From: Streptomyces griseorubiginosus
GTDB lineage: Bacteria > Actinomycetota > Actinomycetes > Streptomycetales > Streptomycetaceae
DNA length: 42,995 bases
Direction: 5' to 3'
Assembly (NCBI RefSeq): GCF_017614965.1
Contig: NZ_WVUG01000038.1
Coordinates: 1-42,995, forward strand
Of the stretch, positions 16,133 to 24,619 are shown one piece after another. The translations under genes and the position numbers were made by a program. The notes under the pieces were generated by a model. That model made no database searches and was not told the DNA's origin. It saw only the letters and a program-made list of their open reading frames with translations. Positions within the stretch are counted from its first letter, which is position 1, and each line of letters begins with the position of its first letter.

Positions 16133-16567
16133 TCAGGCGCCCTTGGCGTCGATCGCGGCCTGGAGGGACTGCTTGTACCCCTCGCTCGTGACGGTCGCCC
16201 CGGACACCGCGTCGATGTCCGCGCTCTGCGCCTTGAGCGTCTCCGCGATCAGCTTCGGTACGGCGGCCGTGGTCTGGGGGTGGTTCGGCTGCTGGAGCAT
16301 CGACACGGCGGTGATCCGGTCGCCCTCGAAGGTGACCTGCACCTGCACGGGCCCCTTGTCCGTGTTCACGGTCGTCCCCTTGACGACCTTCCCGGAGGCC
16401 GAGGACGAACCCGAACCGGAACTGGAGGCCGAGGCCGAGGCCGAGGAGGACGGTGTCACCGCGGCCTCGGCGGTGGTGGACGTCGTACCCCCGGCCGATG
16501 GCTCGTAGCGCCAGACCGGGACCAGGCCCGCGATGCTGAGGACGACGACGGGTATGGCTCGCTTCAC
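16133..16567 (-). CDS. Membrane-anchored FMN-binding protein, flavinylation substrate
   Basis: This 144-residue protein has an N-terminal membrane anchor (residues 4-20) and a long Ser/Ala/Gly linker (~30-60) that should span the cell wall. An FMN-binding domain of the RnfG/NqrC type follows. The motif SGATVTS (residues 122-128) fits the ApbE target pattern, with Thr127 the expected site of covalent FMN. It lies between the flavocytochrome gene and apbE, with gaps of 10 and 1 nt. I infer that it takes electrons from the flavocytochrome and passes them outward; the final acceptor is unknown. Confidence 0.9.
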   Translation of the reverse strand: MKRAIPVVVLSIAGLVPVWRYEPSAGGTTSTTAEAAVTPSSSASASASSSGSGSSSASGKVVKGTTVNTDKGPVQVQVTFEGDRITAVSMLQQPNHPQTTAAVPKLIAETLKAQSADIDAVSGATVTSEGYKQSLQAAIDAKGA

Positions 16568-16577
16568 GTTCTCTTCC

Positions 16578-17915
16578 TCATCCCGCCAGGCTGAAGCGTT
16601 CGAAGTGGATCTGCCGCTTGGGCACGCCCAGCTCGCCCAGGCTGCCCAGGACCGCCTTCATCATCGGCGGCGGCCCGCACAGGAAGACGTCCCGCTCGGC
16701 GATGTCGGGCACCAGCCGGGCCAGTTCGCGCGGGGCCAGTTTGTCGGGGACGGGCGGGCCGGTGACCAGGTGCAGTTCGGCGCCCTTGGCGACGGCGAGG
16801 TCGCGCAGTTCGTCGTAGAGCACGGCGTCCCGTTCGCCGGCGACGCGGTAGACGACGATGGCGTGGCCCTCGATGTCCTCCAGGAGGGCCCGGATCGGGG
16901 TCACGCCGACACCGCCCGCGATCAGCAGGGACTGGGGCCTGGTGCGGTGCAGGGCGGTGAAGGCGCCGTAGGGGCCCTCGGCGAAGACGCGGGTGCCGAC
17001 CTTCACATGGCGCAGGGCGGCGCTGCCCGCACCGGCCGCCTTCACCGTCAGGCGCAGGGTGCGGCCGTCGGGCGCGGCGGAGAGGGAGAAGGGGTTGGCC
17101 TGCCACCAGCGGTCGGCGGTCAGGAACCGCCACAGGAAGAACTGGCCGGCCCGGGCGGGCAGCTTGTCCAGGTCCTTGCCGGTGACGTGGACCGAGACGA
17201 CGTTGTCGGACTCGGGGACGACCGCGGAGACCCGGAATCGGTGGCGGGTGTTGCGCCACAGCGGCAGCACGAGCCGGCCCAGGACCAGGGCGCCGAGGGC
17301 CACGGCCCACACCGCGTACCAGTACGTCTTCGCGGCGGACGAGGAGGTGAACGTCGTACCGACCGCGACCTGGTGGGTGAAGGCGAGCACCACGGCGACG
17401 TAGGTGTAGAGGTGGATGAAGTGCCAGGTCTCGTAGGCGAGCCGGCGGCGGGCGTAGCGGGCCGAGACGGCGCCGACCACGAGGATCAGGCCGAGGGCGA
17501 CGATCGCGCGCAGCACGCCCTCGGTGGTCTCGGCGAGGTCCACGAGTTCGGTGACGGGGCCGACGCCCGCCCCGTCGGCGTACCCGAAGCTGATGAAGAC
17601 GGCGTGTGCGAGCAGGGTCCACAGCAGGGCGAAGCCGGTCCAGCGGTGCCAGGAGGTCAGCCGGTCCATGCCGATGCGCCGGTCGAGCCAGGGCAGCCGG
17701 GCCACCAGCACCAGCTGGAAGGCCATGACCAGGGCGCCGTACAGACCGGCGAGGCGGCCGATGACGATGAGCGCGTTGGAGGCGAAGCCCGCCTGGGCGA
17801 AGAAGTAGGCGACCACGGCCGCGTTCGCGGCGAGCACGGCGAACAGGCCCGTGCGGGCCACCACCCTGGGGCGTGTCGCCGTGGGGGGCGCAGGGGGTGA
17901 TTGGACGGTCGTCAC
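16578..17915 (-). CDS. Ferric-reductase-like transmembrane flavocytochrome
   Basis: This 445-residue membrane protein joins a ferric-reductase-like heme domain to a ferredoxin-NADP reductase-like domain. Six helices span residues ~20-225, with His pairs in SWHRWTGFALLWTLLAHAVF and YETWHFIHLYTYVAVVLAFTHQ placed to bind two b hemes. The C-terminal half has the FAD motif NPFSLS, nucleotide motif GGVGVTPIRALL and the terminal CGPPPMM. It should move electrons from cytoplasmic NAD(P)H through FAD and heme across the membrane. It heads the flavin operon, starting at GTG 17915 with GGAG nearby. The upstream region carries four 11-bp-spaced heptamers shared with the divergent two-component system. 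Confidence 0.92.
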   Translation of the reverse strand: MTTVQSPPAPPTATRPRVVARTGLFAVLAANAAVVAYFFAQAGFASNALIVIGRLAGLYGALVMAFQLVLVARLPWLDRRIGMDRLTSWHRWTGFALLWTLLAHAVFISFGYADGAGVGPVTELVDLAETTEGVLRAIVALGLILVVGAVSARYARRRLAYETWHFIHLYTYVAVVLAFTHQVAVGTTFTSSSAAKTYWYAVWAVALGALVLGRLVLPLWRNTRHRFRVSAVVPESDNVVSVHVTGKDLDKLPARAGQFFLWRFLTADRWWQANPFSLSAAPDGRTLRLTVKAAGAGSAALRHVKVGTRVFAEGPYGAFTALHRTRPQSLLIAGGVGVTPIRALLEDIEGHAIVVYRVAGERDAVLYDELRDLAVAKGAELHLVTGPPVPDKLAPRELARLVPDIAERDVFLCGPPPMMKAVLGSLGELGVPKRQIHFERFSLAG

Positions 17916-17967
17916 GGTGACGGCAGCTCCTTGATCGGGTCCTGGGTGACCGAGCTTGGCCGGTGGG

Positions 17968-18007
17968 AGCTGTCGAGAAGCTGTCGGACAACTTTCAAGT
18001 ACTTATC
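17968..18007. promoter_or_regulatory. Four 11-bp-spaced heptamers, likely response-regulator box
   Basis: AGCTGTC (17968), AGCTGTC (17979), AACTTTC (17990) and ACTTATC (18001) repeat at exact 11-bp steps with consensus ANYTNTC. OmpR/PhoP-type regulators bind such tandem half-sites. On the minus strand the array ends 9 nt before a -10-like CAAGCT (17958-17953) of the flavin operon. It also lies ~50 bp upstream of the regulator gene's -10. Confidence 0.55.
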
Positions 18008-18025
18008 GATGTGCTCGCTGTGTGC

Positions 18026-18062
18026 CGGACCACACGGTCCGCCCGGCCGGGTGCCGCACTAT
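18026..18062 (+). promoter_or_regulatory. Leaderless promoter and small palindrome before the response-regulator gene
   Basis: CACTAT (18057-18062) lies 6 nt before the GTG at 18069 and fits a leaderless -10 box. A perfect inverted repeat CGGACC-ACAC-GGTCCG (18026-18041) covers the -35 region and may be an operator. Confidence 0.45.
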
Positions 18063-18068
18063 GAGCGG

Positions 18069-18758
18069 GTGGAAAAAGTACGCCTCCTCGTCGTGGACGA
18101 CGACCCGCCCATCGCCGATCTCGTCGCGACCGTCGCCCGCTACGAGGGCTGGGACGCCGTCACCGCGAACACCGGCGAGGAGGCGGTCGCGCTGGCCGGC
18201 GAGTTCCGCCCGGACATCGTGGTGCTCGACCTGATGCTGCCGGACGTGGACGGCTTCGGTGTGCTCGACCGGCTGCGGCGCTCGGGCACGATGGTGCCGG
18301 TGGTGTTCCTGACCGCGCGGGACGGGGTGGCCGACCGGGTGGCGGGGCTGACCCGGGGCGGCGACGACTACCTGATCAAGCCGTTCGCGGTGGAGGAGCT
18401 GATGGCGCGGCTGCGCACGGTGCTGCGGCGCAGTGCCGGGCCCGCCTTCCAGCGCTCCGTGCTGCGGGTGGCGGACCTCACGATGGACGAGGACACCCGC
18501 GAGGTGCGGCGCGGCGACAGGCTGCTCACGCTCACCCCCACCGAGTACGAGGTACTGCGCTTCCTGATGCGCAAGTCGCCGACCGTGATGACCAAGGCGC
18601 AGATCCTCGACCATGTGTGGGAGTACGGCTTCGGGGGCCGCTCGAACGTCGTCGAGCTGGTGGTCAGCCGGCTGCGCCGCAAGCTGGACGACACCGGCGC
18701 ACCGCTGATCCACACCGTGCGCGGCTTCGGTTACGTCGTCCGGCAGGCGGCCGAGTGA
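18069..18758 (+). CDS. OmpR-family response regulator
   Basis: This 229-residue two-domain regulator has a receiver with acidic DDD (10-12), phospho-acceptor Asp54 in VVLDLMLPD, a conserved Thr in FLTAR and Lys in LIKPF. A winged-helix effector follows (LTLTPTEYEVLRFLMRKSPTVMTKAQILDHVWEYGFGGRSNVVELVVSRLRRKL). I choose GTG 18069: the frame stays open upstream, but the receiver begins at VEKVRLLVVDD and a -10-like CACTAT lies 6 nt before it. The stop overlaps the kinase start by 4 nt. It is divergent from the flavin/ferric-reductase operon, and the shared region carries likely binding sites. Confidence 0.93.
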   Translation: MEKVRLLVVDDDPPIADLVATVARYEGWDAVTANTGEEAVALAGEFRPDIVVLDLMLPDVDGFGVLDRLRRSGTMVPVVFLTARDGVADRVAGLTRGGDDYLIKPFAVEELMARLRTVLRRSAGPAFQRSVLRVADLTMDEDTREVRRGDRLLTLTPTEYEVLRFLMRKSPTVMTKAQILDHVWEYGFGGRSNVVELVVSRLRRKLDDTGAPLIHTVRGFGYVVRQAAE

Positions 18759-20206
18759 TACGGCGGCTGCGCCGGGCGTACCGCGGGATGCGGCTCGGGA
18801 CCCGGCTGGCGCTGGGTCTTGGCGCGCTGGCGCTGGTGGTGTTCGCGGTCGTCGGCACGGCCCTGACGACCTACATGCGGGACTATCTCTCCGCCCAGCT
18901 CGACGACCAGCTGGGTCTCGCCCAGGTCGCCCAGTCCAAGAGCATCGCGGAGAACGGCACGCTGCAGGGCAAGAAGTACTACCGCTGGTACTACGCGGTG
19001 TACGACGTCTCCGGCGGCACCGCCGTGCTGCGCAGGCCGGAGGAGCCCGGCGACCTGCCCGCGGACATCGCCCCCCTCACCTCCCTGGCCCGGGCCCAGG
19101 CGGGCGGGAGGACGGAGATGCTGCGCACCGCGCGGATCTCCGGCGAGGGCGAGTACCGGCTGCGGGCGTGCGAGGTGGAGCCCGGTGTGGTGCTGGTCAG
19201 CGGGGCGCCGATGGACGACATCGACGCCACCGTACGGCGGCTGATCACCGTGCAGGTGGTCGCCTTCGGGCTGGCGCTGGCGGCGCTGGTGGTGTTCGGC
19301 CGCAGGATGCTCAGACGCGGTCTGAACCCGCTCAGCGACATGGCGCACACCGCGCACGGCATCGCCTCGCACGATCTGACCGAGTCCGCGGCCCGGCTGC
19401 CGCTGCGCGCCGGCGAGCGGGGCGGCGCGCCCGAGGTGGAGGAGCTGCGCACGGCCTTCAACACGATGCTGGAGCACATCGACCGCTCCCTCGCGGTACG
19501 CGCGGAGGCGGAGCAGCGGCTGCGCCGGTTCGTGGCCGACGCCTCGCACGAGCTGCGTACGCCCCTGATGTCCGTGCGGGGTTACGCGGACCTCTTCCAG
19601 TACGCGGCCGCCAACGCCCCCGAGGAACGCGACAGGCACCTGGCCCGGCTGCGTGCCGAGGCCGCCCGCATGGGCGTGCTCCTCGACGACCTGCTGCTGC
19701 TCGCCCGGCTGGACGCGGCGGAGGTGGACGCGCCGCTGCGGGTGCAGGACGCGGACCTGGTGGAGCTGGTCGGGGAGGCGGCCGCCGCCTTCCGGGCGAG
19801 TCACCCGGAGCGCCCGCTGACCGTGCTGCCGGGTCCGGCCGCGCTGCGGCTGCGCCTGGACCCGCACCGCGTCCGGCAGGTCCTGGACAACCTGCTGACC
19901 AACGCGGCCGTGCACACGCCGGCCGGCACCAAGGTGTCGGTGGCGGTCGCGCTGGAGCAGGAGACGGCGGTCGTCCGGGTCGAGGACGCGGGTCCCGGCA
20001 TCCCGGCCGCCGACCGGGAACGGATCTTCGACCGCTTCTACCGCGTCGACAAGGCCCGCAGCCGCGACCGGGGCGGCAGCGGTCTGGGACTGTCCGTGGC
20101 GAGCGCCCTGGTGCGCGCCCACGGGGGCACGATCGAGCTGAGCAGCGAGCCCGGCTCGACCGTCTTCACGGTGCGGCTGCCGCCGCGAGGTCTTACGGAC
20201 CGGTGA
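18755..20206 (+). CDS. Sensor histidine kinase, partner of the adjacent regulator
   Basis: This 483-residue membrane kinase starts at GTG 18755, overlapping the regulator stop (GTGA). It has a first membrane helix at ~20-43, a sensor loop of ~130 residues outside the membrane, and a second helix at ~160-185. A HAMP domain follows, then the phospho-acceptor helix FVADASHELRTPLMSVRGY (His265). The ATPase domain has N box NLLTNAAVHTP, G1 VEDAGPGIP, F box FDRFYRVDKARS and G2 GGSGLGLSVASALV. The extracellular loop shows no cofactor motif that I recognise. By position it should control the divergent electron-transfer operon and itself. Confidence 0.93.
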   Translation: MIRRLRRAYRGMRLGTRLALGLGALALVVFAVVGTALTTYMRDYLSAQLDDQLGLAQVAQSKSIAENGTLQGKKYYRWYYAVYDVSGGTAVLRRPEEPGDLPADIAPLTSLARAQAGGRTEMLRTARISGEGEYRLRACEVEPGVVLVSGAPMDDIDATVRRLITVQVVAFGLALAALVVFGRRMLRRGLNPLSDMAHTAHGIASHDLTESAARLPLRAGERGGAPEVEELRTAFNTMLEHIDRSLAVRAEAEQRLRRFVADASHELRTPLMSVRGYADLFQYAAANAPEERDRHLARLRAEAARMGVLLDDLLLLARLDAAEVDAPLRVQDADLVELVGEAAAAFRASHPERPLTVLPGPAALRLRLDPHRVRQVLDNLLTNAAVHTPAGTKVSVAVALEQETAVVRVEDAGPGIPAADRERIFDRFYRVDKARSRDRGGSGLGLSVASALVRAHGGTIELSSEPGSTVFTVRLPPRGLTDR

Positions 20207-20247
20207 CATGACGTGCGCGGCCCGCCGGTTCGGGCCGCTCCCGGCCC

Positions 20248-20253
20248 TAGCGT
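20248..20253 (+). promoter_or_regulatory. Leaderless -10 box of the epimerase gene
   Basis: TAGCGT lies 6 nt before the ATG at 20260, and no ribosome-binding site is present. The 53-bp gap after the kinase gene therefore probably contains an independent promoter. Confidence 0.5.
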
Positions 20254-20259
20254 GGCGGC

Positions 20260-21261
20260 ATGCGCGTACTGGTCACCGGCGGTGCCGGATTCATCGGGTC
20301 CCATGTCGTCAGCGCTCTGCGGGTCCACGGGCACGAGACGGTCGTGTACGACGTCCGCTCCGAGCCTCCGTCGGACGTGCGCGACCCCTACGCCGTCGGC
20401 CGGGCGCTGGCCGGAGTGGACGCCGTGTGCCACCAGGCGGCGATGGTCGGACTCGGCACGGGTTTCGCGGACGCGGCGGAGTACGTCTCCCGCAACGACC
20501 TGGGTACGGCCGTCCTGCTCACCGCGATGGCCGAGGCGGGCGTGCGGCGGCTGGTGCTGGCCGGGTCCATGGTGGTCTACGGCGAGGGGCGGTACGTCTG
20601 CGAGCGGCACGGCGTCGTACGCCCCGGTCCGCGTGCCGTCGCCGACCTGGACGCGGGCCGCTACGAGCCGCCGTGTCCGGAGTGCGGCGACGACCTCGTC
20701 CCCGGGCTGGTCGGCGAGGACGCCCCGGTCGACCCGCGCAACGTGTACGCCACGACCAAGCTCGCCCAGGAACACCTCGCGGCCGCCTGGGCGCGTGCCA
20801 CGGGCGGCTCGGCCGTGTCGCTGCGCTACCACAACGTGTACGGACCGGGCATGCCCCGCGACACCCCGTACGCCGGGGTCGCCTCCTTCTTCCGCTCGGC
20901 CCTGGCCCGCGGCGAGTCCCCGCGCGTCTTCGAGGACGGGCGCCAGCGCCGTGACTTCGTGCACGTACGTGACGTCGCGGAGGCCAACGTGGCGGCGCTG
21001 CGGGCGGATGCGCGCCCGGGTGCGCTGACGGCGTACAACACCGGCAGCGGCGAACCGCACACCGTAGGCGAGATGGCACGGGAGCTGGCGGCGGCCTACG
21101 GCGGTCCCGAGCCGGTCGTCGCGGGCGGGTACCGCCTCGGCGACGTACGGCACATCACCGCGGACTCGACGCGCATCCGCGCCGAACTGGGCTGGAAGCC
21201 CGAGGTGGGCTTCGCGGAGGGGATGCGGGAGTTCGCGGGGGCCGGGATGCGGGAGGCATAG
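20260..21261 (+). CDS. NAD-dependent sugar epimerase/dehydratase (extended SDR) with CxxC insertion
   Basis: This 333-residue extended short-chain dehydrogenase has the Rossmann motif GGAGFIGSH at the N-terminus, the catalytic pair Tyr163 and Lys167 in VYATTK, and LRYHNVYGPG plus FVHVRDVAEAN of sugar-nucleotide epimerases. Residues ~110-150 form an insertion with C139-P-E-C142, a possible metal site. I recall a similar insertion in dTDP-L-rhamnose 4-epimerase-like proteins, so a dTDP- or UDP-sugar is a reasonable substrate. It stands alone between two two-component systems and converges on the second kinase gene with a 38-bp gap. Confidence 0.88.
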   Translation: MRVLVTGGAGFIGSHVVSALRVHGHETVVYDVRSEPPSDVRDPYAVGRALAGVDAVCHQAAMVGLGTGFADAAEYVSRNDLGTAVLLTAMAEAGVRRLVLAGSMVVYGEGRYVCERHGVVRPGPRAVADLDAGRYEPPCPECGDDLVPGLVGEDAPVDPRNVYATTKLAQEHLAAAWARATGGSAVSLRYHNVYGPGMPRDTPYAGVASFFRSALARGESPRVFEDGRQRRDFVHVRDVAEANVAALRADARPGALTAYNTGSGEPHTVGEMARELAAAYGGPEPVVAGGYRLGDVRHITADSTRIRAELGWKPEVGFAEGMREFAGAGMREA

Positions 21262-21299
21262 GGTCCGGCCCCTCCACGACCGGTGGTGCTGTCCGCCTT

Positions 21300-22412
21300 T
21301 CAGGAAGCGGCGGCGGGCAGCACCACCTCGAAGCGGCAGCCGCCCGGGACGTTGCGCACGGTCGCCGTGCCCCGGTGCGCCTCCACGATTCCCCGGACGA
21401 TGGCGAGGCCGAGTCCCGCTCCGGCGGGGGGAGTCCGGGCGTGCGTGCCGCGCCAGCCGGTGTCGAAGACGCGGGGCAGGTCCTCCTCGGGGATGCCGCC
21501 GCAGCCGTCGGTGACGGACAGCACGACCCCCTCGGGCGAGCGCTCGGCGGCCACGGCGACCGTGCCGTCGGCCGGGGTCCGGCGGATGGCGTTGACCAGC
21601 AGGTTGCCCAGTACCCGGCTCATCTCCTTGCCGTCGACCTCCACCGGCACCGGCTCGACCCCGTCACCGACGAGCCGTACGCCGTGCTCGCGCGCCAGCG
21701 GGTCGGCGCCCGCGAGCGCGTCGCCGACGAGGTCGTAGAGGGAGATACGGCTCGGGCTCAGCGCCAGCGCGCCCGCGTGGATGCGGGAGAGTTCGAAGAG
21801 GTCGCCGACCATGTCGTTGAGGCGCTCGACCTCGGTGCGGATCTGCTTGAGATAGCGGTCGGGATCGGCGGCGACACCGTCCTCGAGGGCCTCGGACATG
21901 GCGCGCAGGCCGGCGAGCGGGGTGCGCAGGTCGTGGGAGATCCAGGCGACCAGTTCGCGGCGCGAGGACTCAAGGGCCCGCTCGCGCTCCCGGGACTCGG
22001 CGAGTTTGGCGCTGGTGATCTCCAACTCGCGGCTGAGCTCGGCGAGTTCGGCGGTGGCGGGACCGGCGGGAGAGGTGAAGTCGCCGCCGTCGCCGAAGGA
22101 CCGGGCGGCGAGGGTGAGGGCACGGCTGCGGGCGGCGACCCAGCGGCCGAGGAGCAGGGCGGTGGCCAGGGAGACCACGGCGGCCATCGCGACGACGGTC
22201 GTGACCACCTTCAGGTCGTGCCCGGACAGGAACATGGCCTGCGCGACCGCGAGCGTGCCCGCGAACATGGCGGTGACGCCGACGGCCGCGACGACACCGA
22301 GGTGCAGGGCGAGCGATCGGCGCCGGATCAGCAGCAGCACACCGGCGCCGAGCAGACCGGCGACGGCGGCGCCGAGGAAGGCGAACAGGGCGATGAGCAG
22401 GTTGGCGCGCAC
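21300..22412 (-). CDS. Sensor histidine kinase
   Basis: This 370-residue kinase is the second gene of a regulator-kinase pair. The GTG start at 22412 is 2 nt after the regulator stop. Three membrane helices lie within residues ~5-100 with very short loops, so it probably senses within the membrane. A HAMP-like linker and coiled coil (ELSRELEITSAKLAESRERERALESSRR) lead to LVAWISHDLRTPLAGLRAM with His160. The ATPase domain has NLLVNAIRRTP, TDGCGGIPEEDLPRVF and GAGLGLAIVRGIVEAHRG. It shows no close link by sequence to the other kinase in this window. Confidence 0.92.
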   Translation of the reverse strand: MRANLLIALFAFLGAAVAGLLGAGVLLLIRRRSLALHLGVVAAVGVTAMFAGTLAVAQAMFLSGHDLKVVTTVVAMAAVVSLATALLLGRWVAARSRALTLAARSFGDGGDFTSPAGPATAELAELSRELEITSAKLAESRERERALESSRRELVAWISHDLRTPLAGLRAMSEALEDGVAADPDRYLKQIRTEVERLNDMVGDLFELSRIHAGALALSPSRISLYDLVGDALAGADPLAREHGVRLVGDGVEPVPVEVDGKEMSRVLGNLLVNAIRRTPADGTVAVAAERSPEGVVLSVTDGCGGIPEEDLPRVFDTGWRGTHARTPPAGAGLGLAIVRGIVEAHRGTATVRNVPGGCRFEVVLPAAAS

Positions 22413-22414
22413 GG

Positions 22415-23128
<714 letters not shown>

Positions 23129-23227
23129 GGAGCCAGCCTCGCACCCCGCGCGCGCGAGCGGGCCCGTCGGCTTCCGACGTCCGTGTTTCGTAAGGAGCCG
23201 CCGCCCGTTTCGCCGGTTTTACGTCCG

Positions 23228-23233
23228 TAGGGT
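23228..23233 (+). promoter_or_regulatory. Leaderless -10 box of the glycosyltransferase operon
   Basis: TAGGGT lies 7 nt before the GTG at 23241. No ribosome-binding site precedes the start. The match supports this start over in-frame codons further upstream. Confidence 0.5.
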
Positions 23234-23240
23234 GAGACGG

Positions 23241-23942
23241 GTGACGACCCCTTCCGACGAAAGAGAACAGCTCGCGGCGTCCGTGGACGTCGTCCTGCCC
23301 TGTCTCGACGAGGCCGAGGCCCTGCCGTGGGTGCTGCGCCGCATCCCGCCCGGCTGGCGCGCGCTCGTCGTGGACAACGGATCGAGCGACGGCTCGGCCG
23401 ACCTCGCCCGGTCCCTCGGCGCGACCGTCGTGTCCGAGCGGCGGCGCGGTTTCGGCGCCGCCTGCCACGCGGGACTGCTGGCGGCCACCGCCGACCTCGT
23501 CTGCTTCTGCGACTGCGACGCCTCCCTCGACCCGGCCGACCTGGTGCCCTTCACCCGGCGCATCATCACCGGCGAGGCGGACCTGGTGCTCGGCCGCCGC
23601 CGCCCGCAGACCCGGGGCGCCTGGCCACCGCACGCCCGCGCCGGCAACCTCGCCCTCGCCCGCCTCCTGCGCCGCCGCACCGGCCTGCGCCTGCGCGACC
23701 TCGGCCCGCTGCGCGCCGCCCGCCGCGAGCCGCTGCTCGCCCTTGACCTCTCCGACCGGCGCAGCGGCTACCCGCTCCAGATGGTCGTCCGCGCCGCCGA
23801 CGCGGGCTGGCGGATCGCCGAGTACGACGTCCCGTACCGCCCCCGTACGGGCGTCTCGAAGGTCACGGGGACCTGGCGCGGCACCTGGCAGGCGGTACGG
23901 GACATGAGCCGCGTCCTGGCCGAGAAGGAGGCCGGCGCGTGA
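23241..23942 (+). CDS. GT2-family glycosyltransferase
   Basis: This 233-residue inverting glycosyltransferase of the dolichol-phosphate mannose synthase-like group has DVVLPCLDEAEALPWVLRRIP, the nucleotide-sugar motif VVDNGSSDGSADLARSLGATVV, the GAACHAGLLAATAD helix and the metal-binding CDCDASLDPADL. It ends with YDVPYRPRTGVSKVTGTWRGTW, typical of small GT2 enzymes. It has no C-terminal membrane helices, so it is cytoplasmic or peripheral. It is the first gene of a tightly coupled three-gene operon (4-nt overlap with the next). The acceptor is probably a lipid or polyprenyl phosphate; this is inference. Confidence 0.9.
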   Translation: MTTPSDEREQLAASVDVVLPCLDEAEALPWVLRRIPPGWRALVVDNGSSDGSADLARSLGATVVSERRRGFGAACHAGLLAATADLVCFCDCDASLDPADLVPFTRRIITGEADLVLGRRRPQTRGAWPPHARAGNLALARLLRRRTGLRLRDLGPLRAARREPLLALDLSDRRSGYPLQMVVRAADAGWRIAEYDVPYRPRTGVSKVTGTWRGTWQAVRDMSRVLAEKEAGA

Positions 23943-24619
23943 CCACCCTGCTCGTCATCGCCAAGGAACCCCGCCCCGGCAGGGTCAAGACCCGCCTGAC
24001 TCCGCCGTTCACCCCGCGGCAGGCCGCCGCGCTGGCCGAGGCGTCCCTGGCGGACACCCTGCACACGGTCGCCCGCACCCCGGCCCACCGCCGCGTCCTG
24101 GCCCTGGAGGGCGAACCGGGGCCCTGGCTGCCGCCCGGCTTCGAGGTCGTACGGCAGTGCGCGGGCACCCTCGACGAACGCCTGGCCGCCGCCTTCGCCC
24201 ACTGCACGGGCCCGACCCTCCTCATCGGCATGGACACCCCCCAGGTGACTCCGCCCCTCCTGACCCTCGACTGGGCCGGTTGCGACGCGTACTTCGGCCC
24301 CGCGGAGGACGGCGGCTTCTGGGCGCTGGGACTGGCGGTTCCGGATCCCCGGCTGCTCCGGGGCGTCCCCATGTCGACTCCCCACACGGGCGCGGCCCAG
24401 AGGGCAAGACTGACGGGCCTGCACGTCCGGGACCTACCGCCCCTGCGGGACGTGGACACGGCGCAGGACGCGAGGTTGGTCGCCGAGGAGGCCCCGAACA
24501 GCCGGTTCGCTGAAAAGCTACGGCAACTGAACGCGCCGCCCCTCAGTGGCGCGGGGCTGTATCAATGTGCGGCTCCGCCGCGGGGCGCGATCAACCACGA
24601 CGAACCCGCGGCCACATGA
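23939..24619 (+). CDS. DUF2064 (TIGR04282-type) glycosyltransferase-like protein
   Basis: This 226-residue protein has the nucleotidyl/glycosyl transferase-like fold of DUF2064. It has LLVIAKEPRPGRVKTRLTPPFTPRQAAALAEA at the N-terminus, LLIGMDTPQVTPPLL (DxD-like) and GPAEDGGFWALGL. It overlaps the upstream GT2 stop and the downstream methyltransferase start by 4 nt each. Such proteins often sit beside GT2 enzymes; their reaction is not settled. Codons from about residue 204 to the end are made of a dispersed repeat (24548-24613), so the last ~23 residues are probably not part of the ancestral fold. Confidence 0.88.
   Translation: MTTLLVIAKEPRPGRVKTRLTPPFTPRQAAALAEASLADTLHTVARTPAHRRVLALEGEPGPWLPPGFEVVRQCAGTLDERLAAAFAHCTGPTLLIGMDTPQVTPPLLTLDWAGCDAYFGPAEDGGFWALGLAVPDPRLLRGVPMSTPHTGAAQRARLTGLHVRDLPPLRDVDTAQDARLVAEEAPNSRFAEKLRQLNAPPLSGAGLYQCAAPPRGAINHDEPAAT
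24548..24613. repeat. Dispersed Streptomyces-type repeat, long form
   Basis: The element begins GGCGCGGGGCTGTATCAA, contains a hairpin GCGGC-TCC-GCCGC (24569-24581), and ends with GCGCGATCAACCACGACG then AACCCGCGG. A shorter relative lies at 31292-31335. The copy supplies the 3' end of the DUF2064 gene and stops just before the next start codon. I recall similar sequences scattered in many Streptomyces intergenic regions; copy number cannot be checked here. Confidence 0.55.
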
